A stretch of DNA of 58,569 nt from Nostoc sp. 106C (GCF_002154725.1 NZ_MTAW01000226.1:1-58569), one strand, 5' to 3'. Positions 27,049 to 36,226 are shown, counted from the stretch's first letter. The notes: a model not told the origin generated them from the sequence alone. Numbers and translations: made by a program.

Positions 27049-27210
27049 CAATACAGTTCAGTTAAGAAAATTCATTGACAACAAAGCTCACAAATAATTA
27101 CTAAACAAAAAACCGAACAATTATTTTGGAGGGGGCTTGGGGGATTCTCCCTCAAATCTTGGTTTTGTTCGATAGATGAGAACTCTTATCACCTTAACTG
27201 AACCGTATTG
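27049..27210. mobile_element. MITE-like element, copy A
   Basis: A 162-bp element without a transposase. Its ends are inverted repeats (CAATACAGTTCAGTTAAG at the left, the complement of CTTAACTGAACCGTATTG at the right). It is flanked by a 10-bp target duplication (GATTTTAAAC at 27039-27048 and GACTTTAAAC at 27211-27220, one mismatch). A second, inverted copy lies at 44820-45014. The 10-bp duplication fits mobilisation by an IS4-type transposase, which is an inference. Confidence 0.8.
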
Positions 27211-27354
27211 GACTTTAAACTTCTACTGCTATACAACTTAAGGCAATCAGTACCAGAACCAGGCACAATTCTTGGTCTTATGACTTTAGGAATGGGTGGA
27301 CTGTTAACCTGGAAGAAGAGTAAAAATGGCAAACCTGAAAAGGTGACAGTTTAA
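27202..27354 (+). pseudogene. Truncated PEP-CTERM protein gene, C-terminal tail only
   Basis: Directly after MITE copy A an open frame reads LRQSVPEPGTILGLMTLG, then MGGLLTWKKSKNG, and stops at 27352-27354. This is a complete PEP-CTERM sorting signal: the VPEP motif, a hydrophobic helix and a basic cluster. The protein body it belonged to is absent; upstream sequence is the MITE, then an unrelated short stretch after the RodZ-like gene. The gene was evidently cut by the insertion or had decayed before it. Confidence 0.75.
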
Positions 27355-27539
27355 TTAAAGGTAAATTCAAGATTCGGAATTCTATAATTTTGAATTTATC
27401 TTTAATTAAGTCTAGTTGTTTTTAATTATCCTATTAGTTATTACTTTTTTTGTAAAAACTATAAAGTGTAATGCAATAAATATTTAAGTAGGGGCAAAAC
27501 ACAATAGATATTTTGCAAAAATCATGATTAATAATTTGG

Positions 27540-27609
27540 AACCATAGATAAACACCAATGTACACTAATGAGTAACTGTGTACCTCTTGTGTGAATCTAT
27601 GGTTTTTTT
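27540..27609 (+). repeat. Inverted repeat with T tract
   Basis: Arms AACCATAGAT (27540-27549) and ATCTATGGTT (27595-27604) are followed by TTTTT. A nested GTACAC/GTGTAC pair is inside the loop. It resembles the repeat family seen at 52842-52887. It might terminate transcription, but no intact gene lies just upstream. The remaining DNA to 27785 shows no gene. Confidence 0.5.
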
Positions 27610-27785
27610 GCTAGAAAATTGATTGTTGTAAAAGACTTTATGAAATCTATTTCACAATGTAGGGAAAAAATCTCTACTTTCCAGGATATAGGTTTGATTT
27701 TTAACCTAATTTTAATTAATCGGTATCTTGCAAAATAAGTCCAAGAATCACTAAATATCAATGTAAGTTAGCAGTTGAGACAGTT

Positions 27786-28043
27786 TTAAGCTTTAGTCAG
27801 CCAAGACTCTAACGCGGTTTTTGCTATTCTCGTTGTCACAAGAATAATGAACATGCTCAAAATACCACTTTTGTAGAGATTCTTGTTTACATCATTCTTA
27901 ATCTGAGGTTTATAGGTACGAGAAGTCTGATAGTAGCAATTACGGTAGAGTGCGCATGTAGTCGCGTCAGTAGTTTGAGCGATCGCCAAAGTTGCTATAG
28001 ATGCTATTGAGCCTGCAAGAATAAAAGATGTAAAGCGATTCAT
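27786..28043 (-). CDS. Small secreted or membrane hypothetical protein
   Basis: An 85-residue frame from ATG 28043 beginning with a signal peptide (MNRFTSFILAGSIASIATLAIAQ). A short Cys-containing segment (TTCALYRNCYYQTS) and a second hydrophobic stretch (SGILSMFIILVTTRIA) follow. The two Cys could form a disulfide outside the cytoplasm. No family is recognised and no strong ribosome site is visible. It may be a true small exported protein or a decaying frame. Confidence 0.45.
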   Translation of the reverse strand: MNRFTSFILAGSIASIATLAIAQTTDATTCALYRNCYYQTSRTYKPQIKNDVNKNLYKSGILSMFIILVTTRIAKTALESWLTKA

Positions 28044-28315
28044 AAGTCGTGAGCTTAGAAAATCGATATTACTTACTACACCTACAAATACAAGAATTTC
28101 TGAAATCTAGCTAAAATTGCTGTAAAGCATATAATGTAAGGCTTTAATCCAACCCGCATTTGCTCTTCTACGTGACCTAACCTAGATTTATCAACAATCT
28201 TCATAAACTACACAGCTCTTGAGTCAATCCTATCCAAAAGAGATTTTGTGTAAGTTGCAAATATCCGAATTTATTACCGTACTACTCATTTGCTACTCAA
28301 AAGGGTAGCCTGGAA

Positions 28316-30568
28316 GTGGCGGTTGTTCACTTGCATATACCCATCATGTTGCCTAAACCCAAGAAATATTGGACACCTTCACATTGGGCAAGTTGGAAGC
28401 CCTTTGGTATTGGCGAACAGTATCCGAATAACTACTGGGAAGTTTTTCGAGCAATGTGGTTGTCACGTAAGCAGCTGCCTTATGCATGGAATATTTTAAA
28501 TAAGGGTGTCTGTGATGGTTGCGCTTTGGGAACCACCGGGATGAAGGATTGGACGCTGGATGGCATTCATCTGTGCAATGTAAGGCTGCGGCTATTACAA
28601 ATGAATACTATGCCAGCTTTTGATCCAGCGCTGCTGAAGGATATTTCTCTGTTGCAAGCTCAAAAAAGTTCCCAGTTGCGCGATCTCGGAAGGCTTCCTT
28701 ACCCAATGATTCGTCAACGAGGAGAAAAAGGTTTTCGCCGTGTAAGTTGGGATTATGCCCTAGAAGTAATTGCCAGCCGTATTCGTGCTACTACACCAAA
28801 CCGCCTGAGCTTTTACATTACCAGTCGCGGCACTGTTAACGAAACCTACTACGCTACCCAGAAAGCTGTGCGGGCAATGGGATGTAACAATATTGATAAT
28901 GCCGCCCGTATCTGTCATTCTCCTAGCACAGCAGGTCTTAAGTCTGCTCTAGGTGTGGGGGCTACTACTTGTTCCTATAAAGACTGGATTGGTACGGATT
29001 TATTGGTCTTCATTGGCTCTAATGTTGCTAACAATCAACCTGTCACCGTTAAGTATCTCCACTATGCCAAGAAAGCTAGTACAAAAATTGTAGTGATTAA
29101 CACTTACCGCGAGCCTGGAATGGAGCGCTATTGGGTGCCCTCAATTGTAGAAAGTGCTTTATTTGGCACTAAGTTTGCTGAAGATTTCTTTCTGGTCAGC
29201 TTGGGCGGAGACATGGCATTTTTGAATGGCACAATTAAGCACATGATTGCTAACGACTGGATAGACCAATCGTTTATTGACAGTTATACAAGCGGTTTTG
29301 AAGAACTCAAGGCATTGCTGGCCAGCCAATCTTGGGAAGAATTAGAACGGCTTTCTGGAAGCACTCGCGATGAAATGTATGCCTTTGCCAAAATGGTTGG
29401 TAAAGCCAACAAAGCTGTATTTGTCTGGAGTATGGGAATCACCCAGCATGAATGCGGCGAAGATAATGTCCGAAGCATCATTAACCTAGCACTCACTAAA
29501 GGTTTTGTCGGTCGGGAAGGCTGCGGTTTAATGCCAATTCGCGGTCACTCTGGAGTACAGGGTGGCGCAGAAATGGGATGTTACGCTACAGTTTTTCCTG
29601 GTGGTAAACCCATCACTTCAGAAAATGCTGCTCAATTGAGTCAGATATGGGGTTTTGAAGTACCTGCAACTCAAGGTTTAATTGCTCCAGAAATGATTAA
29701 TGCAGCGCATCAAGGACAGTTAGATGTGTTGTTTTCTGTAGGGGGTAATTTCCTAGAAGTATTGCCAGAACCAGATTATGTAGAAGGTGCGTTGCAGCGG
29801 ATACCACTTCGGGTGCATATGGATATTGTGCTTTCTAGCCAAATGTTAGTGGAACCTGCGGATACAGTAGTGCTTTTACCTGCTACAACTCGCTACGAAA
29901 TCCCAGGAGGAGTAACAGAAACTAGCACCGAACGGCGAGTAATTTTCAACCCCGAAATTCCAGGGCCGCGCGTTGGAGAAGCGCGTCCAGAATGGCAAGT
30001 ATTTATGGAATTGGCAAAACGGGTAAGGCCAGATTTAAAAGACAAGCTGGGTTTTGAGAATACAGCTATAATGCGCCAGGAAATTGCCCAAGTTGTTCCC
30101 CAATACGCTGGAATCCAACACTTACAGCAACAGGGAGATCAATTTCAGTATGGTGGTTCCCATCTGTGTTTTGGCTGGAGCTTTTCTACACCCAATGGCA
30201 AAGCACATTTTACACCTTTATCTCCACCTCAAAAACAATTACCAGCAGGTTGTTTCTTTGTAGCAACGCGTCGGGGCAAGCAGTTTAATAGTATGGTACA
30301 AGAACGCAAAGATGCGATTACTGGGGCAGTACGAGAAGCAGTATTAATGAATGCCTCCGATGCGGCAAAATTAGGTTTAAAAGATGGCGATCGCGTAATT
30401 CTAAAAAATGATTTAGGACAGTTACAAGGACAAGTTTATTTAGCGCCGATTCAACCGGGAAACTTACAAGTACATTGGCCAGAAGGAAACATACTTCTAG
30501 ATAAAAGTAAGCGTTCTGTAGAAGGAGTACCCGATTATAATGCGATCGCACGTTTGGAAAAAATCTGA
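28316..30568 (+). CDS. FdhF/YdeP-type molybdopterin oxidoreductase
   Basis: A 750-residue cytosolic enzyme of the DMSO-reductase superfamily, in the FdhF-like branch that includes E. coli YdeP. The N-terminal Fe-S region is VCDGCALGTTGMKDW plus HLCNVRL, giving three Cys rather than four. The molybdenum ligand is the Cys of ARICHSPSTAG, the position of selenocysteine in FdhF. A C-terminal MopB-binding beta-barrel has NASDAAKLGLKDGDRVILKN. The start may be GTG 28316 or ATG 28346 (MLPKPKKYW); the second matches usual family starts better. It is followed after 39 bp by fdhD. The substrate of this branch is not established. Confidence 0.88.
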   Translation: MAVVHLHIPIMLPKPKKYWTPSHWASWKPFGIGEQYPNNYWEVFRAMWLSRKQLPYAWNILNKGVCDGCALGTTGMKDWTLDGIHLCNVRLRLLQMNTMPAFDPALLKDISLLQAQKSSQLRDLGRLPYPMIRQRGEKGFRRVSWDYALEVIASRIRATTPNRLSFYITSRGTVNETYYATQKAVRAMGCNNIDNAARICHSPSTAGLKSALGVGATTCSYKDWIGTDLLVFIGSNVANNQPVTVKYLHYAKKASTKIVVINTYREPGMERYWVPSIVESALFGTKFAEDFFLVSLGGDMAFLNGTIKHMIANDWIDQSFIDSYTSGFEELKALLASQSWEELERLSGSTRDEMYAFAKMVGKANKAVFVWSMGITQHECGEDNVRSIINLALTKGFVGREGCGLMPIRGHSGVQGGAEMGCYATVFPGGKPITSENAAQLSQIWGFEVPATQGLIAPEMINAAHQGQLDVLFSVGGNFLEVLPEPDYVEGALQRIPLRVHMDIVLSSQMLVEPADTVVLLPATTRYEIPGGVTETSTERRVIFNPEIPGPRVGEARPEWQVFMELAKRVRPDLKDKLGFENTAIMRQEIAQVVPQYAGIQHLQQQGDQFQYGGSHLCFGWSFSTPNGKAHFTPLSPPQKQLPAGCFFVATRRGKQFNSMVQERKDAITGAVREAVLMNASDAAKLGLKDGDRVILKNDLGQLQGQVYLAPIQPGNLQVHWPEGNILLDKSKRSVEGVPDYNAIARLEKI

Positions 30569-30607
30569 ATTCAGCTTCATCCAGGTTACACTAAAACTTA
30601 CTCACTA

Positions 30608-31447
30608 ATGACTAAGCCTTTGAGAAGCAAGACAAAAGCTACTGTCTGGGTGGTAGAAAATAGTAAAATGCGTACCCGCATCGATCATCTCACAACTGAA
30701 GAACCTTTGGAAATTCGGCTAGTTTCTCAGAATCGCACCATAGCTGTTACCATGCGAACACCAGGGGCCGATTTTGAATTAACCGCTGGTTTCTTATACG
30801 GCGAAGGAGTCATTAACTCTAAAAAAGATATTCAACGCATGAGTTATTGCGTCGATGAATCTGTAGATGGTGAGCAGCGTTACAACATAGTAAATATAGA
30901 ACTCCGAGAAGGTTTGATTCCAGATTTACAACCGTTGGAGCGACACTTTTATACTAATAGTGCTTGTGGTGTGTGCGGTAAAGGTAGCCTTGAAGCTTTG
31001 CGTTTGCGGGGTTGTCCAATAATTCCCTTAGGCCCTGTGGTTACACCAGAAATTATTTACAGCCTACCAGAACAGCTTAGATCTGCTCAATGTATCTTTA
31101 CTGCTACAGGAGGCTTGCACGCTGCGGCTGTGTTCAATTCTCAAGGGCAAATGCTAAATTTGCAAGAAGATATTGGCCGTCATAATGCTTTAGATAAATT
31201 GATTGGTTCAGCTTTGCTTAGTGACGATTTACCTTTAAATAATCATATTCTCATGGTTAGTGGACGCTCTAGCTTTGAGATTTTACAAAAATCTACTGCT
31301 GCTGGGATACCTATTGTTTGTTCTATTTCTGCTCCTAGCAGTTTAGCTGTTTCTGTTGCTAAAGAATTCGGAATTACTTTAATTGGCTTTCTGCGGGGAG
31401 AACGTTTCAATGTCTATACTGGTTGGGAAAGGATAAATGCTATTTAA
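30608..31447 (+). CDS. fdhD: FdhD sulfurtransferase for Mo cofactor
   Basis: A 279-residue protein that passes sulfur from a cysteine desulfurase to the bis-MGD cofactor of formate-dehydrogenase-like enzymes. The catalytic CGVCGKG loop lies near residue 120, the substrate-binding TGGLHAAAVF near 165, and EDIGRHNALDKLIG near 192, all intact. Its position 39 bp downstream of the FdhF-like gene shows it serves that enzyme. The ATG at 30608 is the first plausible start. The two genes form an operon, then 270 bp of AT-rich DNA follow. Confidence 0.95.
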   Translation: MTKPLRSKTKATVWVVENSKMRTRIDHLTTEEPLEIRLVSQNRTIAVTMRTPGADFELTAGFLYGEGVINSKKDIQRMSYCVDESVDGEQRYNIVNIELREGLIPDLQPLERHFYTNSACGVCGKGSLEALRLRGCPIIPLGPVVTPEIIYSLPEQLRSAQCIFTATGGLHAAAVFNSQGQMLNLQEDIGRHNALDKLIGSALLSDDLPLNNHILMVSGRSSFEILQKSTAAGIPIVCSISAPSSLAVSVAKEFGITLIGFLRGERFNVYTGWERINAI

Positions 31448-31719
31448 ATATCGTGAGTATGAGCCAATTTGCTAATCTTACTTATGGTAGATTTAATCAT
31501 GAATATAAAATTGAAACTCAACTATAAATCATCAGTTTTTACCAAACCATCTTCTATAAAATAGATACCTAGTTGATATCCATCCAATAAAGCAGTTATC
31601 AATAAAGATGCTCCCTAAAGATACTTAGATTTTTTAAAAATTAAACTATGTTCCTATAGTTTTTTCTAATAAATGATAAGTGACAAATTAAACTTTCAGT
31701 AATTAAGGGAACTAATGCT

Positions 31720-32106
31720 ATGACAACTGCAACTATTGAAAAAGTCGTAGCTGCTTACTTTGCCAATATTTCCACTATGAATCCTGAAGGCTGGGTAGAA
31801 AACTTTGCTGAAGATGCATTAAGTTACGATCCTGTTGGTGAACCACCTGCAAAAGTACATGAGGGATTTCGTCAATTTATTGGGCAATTGCAAGCAGTAT
31901 TTGAGAAACTAGAACCAACAACCGAGCATATTTTTGTAGCTGGTAACGAAGCAGCAGTTAAGTGGACAATGCGAGGGTTGAGCAAAACTGGTAAATCAGT
32001 AACCTTTGAAGGTATTACGATTTTTGAGATTAACGAAGCAGATAAAATTCAAACTATTCGCGCTTACTGGAATCCAGCAGCAATGGTGGCTCAACTGCGC
32101 GCTTAA
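31720..32106 (+). CDS. SnoaL-like / NTF2-fold protein
   Basis: A 128-residue protein of the NTF2-like fold: the N-terminal helix IEKVVAAYFANISTMNPEGWVENFAEDALSYDP, then EGFRQFIGQLQAVFEKLEP and the strand pair AAVKWTMRGLSKTGKSVTFEGITIFEINEADKIQTIRAYW. The pattern matches SnoaL/ketosteroid-isomerase-like proteins, which bind small hydrophobic molecules in a cone-shaped cavity. Function is unknown. An AAGGGA ribosome site lies upstream of the ATG. It stands alone. Confidence 0.8.
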   Translation: MTTATIEKVVAAYFANISTMNPEGWVENFAEDALSYDPVGEPPAKVHEGFRQFIGQLQAVFEKLEPTTEHIFVAGNEAAVKWTMRGLSKTGKSVTFEGITIFEINEADKIQTIRAYWNPAAMVAQLRA

Positions 32107-32228
32107 AATTACCATTTTTACAGGTCAAACTATCCACCTTAGCGGCTGTGCGCTAGACTAGAGGCATTGGGAGCAAAATCTCTGGCAGTAAGTTCAACCA
32201 ACGACTAATCTTCACCACTCCAGCGACA

Positions 32229-32567
32229 ATGTCTCAACAGCATAATGAATCACCCCAAATTCAGCAAATAATCGGATTGAAAGCAAATCACTTTGCTGAT
32301 TTAGTTAGAGCAGCACAATTAATTTTCGACCCCGCAGCAGGACTTTCTGGCAGACATGTAAACGTTGACTGGCGAGAGTTCGGTATTCCCCTTGATGTGG
32401 TAGAAAATCTCAAATTACTTGGTGAGCAGTATCGATATGCATCTCCTCATATTCCTGTTGAAATCATTTGGAGCCAATTGACTCCAGCAACTCGTATTTG
32501 GTTTATGCAATATAAAGATGAGTTGTGGCAGTTAGAAGAAGCTTTCCCGGCTCTTGATGAAGACTAA
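32229..32567 (+). CDS. Conserved-type hypothetical protein
   Basis: A 112-residue soluble protein, no family recognised. It is mainly helical with a central GRHVNVDWREFGIPLDVVENLKLLGEQY segment and an acidic end (ELWQLEEAFPALDED). Codon use and length look like a real gene, and the ATG at 32229 is the only good start. The following 275 bp to the next gene are AT-rich and hold no gene. Confidence 0.65.
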   Translation: MSQQHNESPQIQQIIGLKANHFADLVRAAQLIFDPAAGLSGRHVNVDWREFGIPLDVVENLKLLGEQYRYASPHIPVEIIWSQLTPATRIWFMQYKDELWQLEEAFPALDED

Positions 32568-32842
32568 TGAAATACAGATGCCAAGATAGCTGAAACAGTA
32601 GAAAACTAGACTCTGGAAAAAATACAGTCTGTACGTAAGGGCACAACTCATGTTGTGTCTTTACTGTAAGATTAACTACAAAAAGTATTTAGTAACTACT
32701 TTTGATCATGCTAAGACTATACTTTGTGTATACCAATCCTATACCATTGGTTAGAATATTTGAATTTAAAGGCTGGCTGGGGTATTGCGCGAGCGCATTA
32801 GCTGATGGGCAAAGTTAAACTAATGAAAAACGCGCTTTATCA

Positions 32843-34030
32843 ATGAATCATAGCTTTAGCATTGCTCCCATTGTGGAAGAATCCACTGCTGAAAATCCTA
32901 CCGTTGCTTCACAAAACCTATTTATCAAGCAACTAGCGGTTTTAGTTTTAGAAATGTTGTTGGCATTGCCATTAGGTTTAAGTTTAGCAAGGTTCCACAT
33001 TGGGGGAATTGCTTGGATATTTGGGGGGATTGTTGCTGGTACTGTAGTTTTGCAGGGATGTCGAATTTTCTATCAATATTCCCCCAAACCTAACCGGACT
33101 GCCAGAAAGGTTGGCATGGGATTAGTAGGTTTAACAGTTGGAGCCTCAAGTACCCATAGTGATTTAGCTACTGTAGCTTCTGGAATTCCAATTTTTGTTT
33201 TATTAACATTTTTTCTTCTACTTTGTGGTAGCGGTATTGGCTACATTTATTCCCGTCTGAGCAAAACTAACTTGTTAACAGCAATGCTAGCTACAGTTCC
33301 CGGTGGTGTGGGAATTATGGCAGCTATTGCCGCCGATTATGGCAGAAATGTTACCTTAGTGGCATTAGTTCAAGCCTTGCGCGTTACTTCTGTAGTTTTT
33401 CTGATTCCTTTTATCGCTAGAACCACAGTTGGTAATGCTTGGAATCCACAAACAATCCCTATTCAAAGTAATCTCCTGAGTTTCGAGCCATCACAATTAG
33501 GATTACTCTTGTTATCACTTGGGGTAACTAGTTTTGTAGTTTATTTGTCGATATTATTTAAGCTTCCCGCAGGCGATTTTTTTGGTGCGTTATTAATTGG
33601 CATAGGATTTAATCCTGTGCTAAATTTGCTGCCTTTTGCTCATGATATTCACTTTACTCCACCGTCACTGATTAATATAGTTGGTCAAATGCTATTAGGA
33701 ATTACCATCGGTGAGTATTGGGGAGATAAACCTACTTTTGGGAAACGGACTGTAGGCTATGCTGTGATGTCTGTAGTAATGACTTTAATTGCTGGTGCGA
33801 TCGCTGCTATGCTGGCTATGCAATTAACATCTTGGGATTGGTTAACTTGTCTATTAGTTACTGCGCCAGGAGGTTCAGCAGAAATGATTCTAGTTTCCTT
33901 AGTATTGAATCATAATGTTGAAGTTGTCACCACAGGTCATTTAGTAAGACTGATTGCAATTAACAGTTCTCTACCAATTTGGATATTTCTGTTTCGTCGT
34001 CTTGATGGGAAATTTTCAGAACTTTCTTAG
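32843..34030 (+). CDS. AbrB-family inner-membrane protein (PF05145-like)
   Basis: A 395-residue integral membrane protein with about ten helices arranged as two repeats. Each repeat contains the family pattern: LLTAMLATVPGGVGIMAAIA in the first and WLTCLLVTAPGGSAEMILVSL in the second. This defines the gram-negative AbrB duplication family. Such proteins have been labelled putative ammonia monooxygenase or regulator, but neither role is supported; a transporter is more likely. It starts at ATG 32843 and is convergent with cupA, sharing a terminator hairpin. Confidence 0.85.
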   Translation: MNHSFSIAPIVEESTAENPTVASQNLFIKQLAVLVLEMLLALPLGLSLARFHIGGIAWIFGGIVAGTVVLQGCRIFYQYSPKPNRTARKVGMGLVGLTVGASSTHSDLATVASGIPIFVLLTFFLLLCGSGIGYIYSRLSKTNLLTAMLATVPGGVGIMAAIAADYGRNVTLVALVQALRVTSVVFLIPFIARTTVGNAWNPQTIPIQSNLLSFEPSQLGLLLLSLGVTSFVVYLSILFKLPAGDFFGALLIGIGFNPVLNLLPFAHDIHFTPPSLINIVGQMLLGITIGEYWGDKPTFGKRTVGYAVMSVVMTLIAGAIAAMLAMQLTSWDWLTCLLVTAPGGSAEMILVSLVLNHNVEVVTTGHLVRLIAINSSLPIWIFLFRRLDGKFSELS

Positions 34031-34039
34031 TTTCTTTAT

Positions 34040-34066
34040 GTCTCTGTGGTAAAAAACCACAGAGAC
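34040..34066. terminator. Bidirectional terminator hairpin
   Basis: An 11-bp perfect stem (GTCTCTGTGGT / ACCACAGAGAC) with a 5-A loop between the convergent AbrB-like and cupA genes. It is followed by related CACAGAGGCACAGAG repeats. It should stop transcripts from both sides. Confidence 0.7.
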
Positions 34067-34086
34067 ACAGAGGCACAGAGAATTTT

Positions 34087-35406
34087 TTACCTGTAATCCT
34101 GGCGTTGAATATCACGTAAACGTGCAGCATCACGCATATTGTAATCAGCGCGAGTAAAGCGACTTAGCTGCATTTCAAAGAAATCCCGGTTGGCTTGTAA
34201 ATGCTTGGGATTTTGATCATCTAAAGGATATAAAAGTGCAGTTCTTAATGCCTGAATTACTGCCGAAGTTACATTATACATTGAACGTTGGAAACTCACT
34301 CCCAACTGAATCAACATATCTTCTTCGCCACGACAATGTTGTTTGTAATAATCCACAAGATATTGAGGCAAGAAGTGCAACATATCTTGCATTAACAATG
34401 TGGGGGGAATACCCGCCGTACCAACTGGGAAGACATCAGCGTAGAGAATACCATAGTGAAAGTCTTCTTGATCGTCAGGTACTTGACCTGCTTGAGCATT
34501 ATAAGATTTTGTTCCCCTAAAAGGTGCGGTGCGGTAGAAAACAGCTTCTACATAAGGTAAGGCGGCTTCGTATAGCCAAGTGAAACCCTTGGATTTGGGA
34601 ATGATTTCGTAACATTCCCCATCTATATATACATGATGGTAAATCGGACGACCTGCGATCGCAAAAATGCCATTTACCAAAAAATTCATCGCGTCGGGGA
34701 CACCTTTAAACCCGCCTTCGTCGTAGATATCTGACATTTCAAAGAACACGGGGGCCATGACTTCCCAGAATAACCCTAAATTAGAGTAGTAAGACATCTG
34801 GCGACACTGTTCTATGAACAAATCGGGAAACAGCTTGTGCAGTGTCAACATCACTGGATTACCTTTGAAGTAAGCTTTAATTGCCCTATCGGCGTTAGCT
34901 TTATATTCTTCTGAATCTAGGTAAGCATCAAACTGGTTTACTGGTGCATACATCTGCCGATGCCAAAGCATAGCGCGCATACAAGCTTCAGCAAACTCCA
35001 TGTTAATGCGATCGTGGAATAAATGATGAAATAATTTGGGTATTTTGCCAGTTTCACCTTTTTCGATAAATGCTAATAACTCAGGATGGGCTGTAGCTTG
35101 TCCGCGCCAAATTCGCAAATCGGCATCATCACCAGCATAATGATTATGGCGGTCTAAATACTCTTTTGGTAAGAAGTATTTAAAGAAGGGAAAGGGGTTT
35201 AAAAATTCGCGTTCAGCTATATAAAGTAAATCACGCCAGTAAAAATCCATCGGCACTGCATAAGCTTTATACAAGCCAATAATTTGCATCAAATTTTCTG
35301 GCGTATCGGGCAACATTGAACCGCCAGATTCTAAGCGATGAATTACTTCGGCAAACTCATGGCGGGAAGGAGGTAATTTAGTTGCTTTATCAAAAGTTGC
35401 TGTCAT
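34087..35406 (-). CDS. cupA: CO2 hydration protein CupA/ChpY of NDH-1MS
   Basis: A 439-residue peripheral protein of the NDH-1MS complex on the thylakoid. It converts CO2 to bicarbonate in the cytosol, driven by electron transport through NdhD3/NdhF3. The sequence shows family stretches such as VPMDFYWRDLLYIAEREFLNPFPFFKYF, HHYVYIDG-like IYHHVYIDGECYEIIPKSKGFTWLYEA and TLLMQDMLHFLPQYLVDYYKQH. The length and the ndhF3-ndhD3 context favour CupA over CupB. A good AAAGGAT site precedes the ATG. It ends the operon; cupS is not seen in the window. Confidence 0.93.
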   Translation of the reverse strand: MTATFDKATKLPPSRHEFAEVIHRLESGGSMLPDTPENLMQIIGLYKAYAVPMDFYWRDLLYIAEREFLNPFPFFKYFLPKEYLDRHNHYAGDDADLRIWRGQATAHPELLAFIEKGETGKIPKLFHHLFHDRINMEFAEACMRAMLWHRQMYAPVNQFDAYLDSEEYKANADRAIKAYFKGNPVMLTLHKLFPDLFIEQCRQMSYYSNLGLFWEVMAPVFFEMSDIYDEGGFKGVPDAMNFLVNGIFAIAGRPIYHHVYIDGECYEIIPKSKGFTWLYEAALPYVEAVFYRTAPFRGTKSYNAQAGQVPDDQEDFHYGILYADVFPVGTAGIPPTLLMQDMLHFLPQYLVDYYKQHCRGEEDMLIQLGVSFQRSMYNVTSAVIQALRTALLYPLDDQNPKHLQANRDFFEMQLSRFTRADYNMRDAARLRDIQRQDYR

Positions 35407-35472
35407 ATTTAAATCCTTTTTGAGTCATTTGTCTTGTAGGTGTTTAGCAAGGCTAAAACCCTACAGATTGGT

Positions 35473-36066
35473 CTATTTAACTGAAAAATTCTCTAATAAT
35501 TCTTCGCGTAATTTCAAGGCATGAAAAATACTCAAAACATCATGAGTCCACACTGGCAGAATAATTGTCATAGCTATTTCTTCGATACTGTAGACTAAAC
35601 CAGCAATACAAGTCAGCCATAAAGCGATTCCTGCGTAGTTAAAGCCAAACAAAGAAACAATCGCAATGCAAAGAGTGATTCCCCAAAACTTAGCTGAATA
35701 GGTGTGATAGCTAGCAGGTTTACCATATTTAACTAAATTCACTATCCACCATACCAACTGGGCAAAAACAACTGTCAGTAAAGGCACTCGATAAGCAATT
35801 AAAACATCTTGGCATACCAGCCAAGCACTCACAAATATGCAACTAAACAGACAAACATCAGCCCAACTATCAGCTTGTCTTAATTCGGCAGTATTGATAC
35901 CAAGTCTTCGCGCAATAATGCCATCGAAAATATCAGATATAAAGGCGGCGATAAAACCAACAATGAACCAAATACTGGTTTTACCATCAAGGGCATCCCA
36001 CAGAAGGAAGGGAGAAATTAAAAAGCGAAATAGTACTAAAGCGCTGGGAATTAATTTAAGATTCAT
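35473..36066 (-). CDS. CDP-alcohol phosphatidyltransferase family protein
   Basis: A 197-residue membrane enzyme with about six helices that joins a CDP-diacylglycerol to an alcohol, or a related reaction. The family motif reads DIFDGIIARRLGINTAE then LRQADSWADV, giving DG-x2-AR and the final D-x3-D, but the usual Gly before the last Asp pair is Leu. A strong GGAGGAAGG site precedes the ATG at 36064-36066. It sits inside the NDH-1MS operon between ndhD3 and cupA, so its lipid product may matter under low CO2. That link is inference. Confidence 0.85.
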   Translation of the reverse strand: MNLKLIPSALVLFRFLISPFLLWDALDGKTSIWFIVGFIAAFISDIFDGIIARRLGINTAELRQADSWADVCLFSCIFVSAWLVCQDVLIAYRVPLLTVVFAQLVWWIVNLVKYGKPASYHTYSAKFWGITLCIAIVSLFGFNYAGIALWLTCIAGLVYSIEEIAMTIILPVWTHDVLSIFHALKLREELLENFSVK

Positions 36067-36116
36067 CCTTCCTCCTGCATATCAATGCGTAATTCTCCTT
36101 ATTTTCTCTGTGTCAC

Positions 36117-36159
36117 GGACACTTTCCTCAACGGGGGGAACCCCCGCACGGAAGTGTCC
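36117..36159. repeat. Hairpin element nested inside another repeat
   Basis: Arms GGACACTTTCC and GGAAGTGTCC enclose an inner GGGGG-AA-CCCCC stem. The hairpin splits a TTCTCTGTGTC...TTTGTGTCTCTGTGG repeat, so one element has inserted into another. It lies in the ndhD3-phosphatidyltransferase gap. Confidence 0.6.
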
Positions 36160-36226
36160 TCCTTTGTGTCTCTGTGGTTCATTTTTCAAAATAAATCTCA
36201 CGCAGAGGCATAGAGAAGATGAGAAT

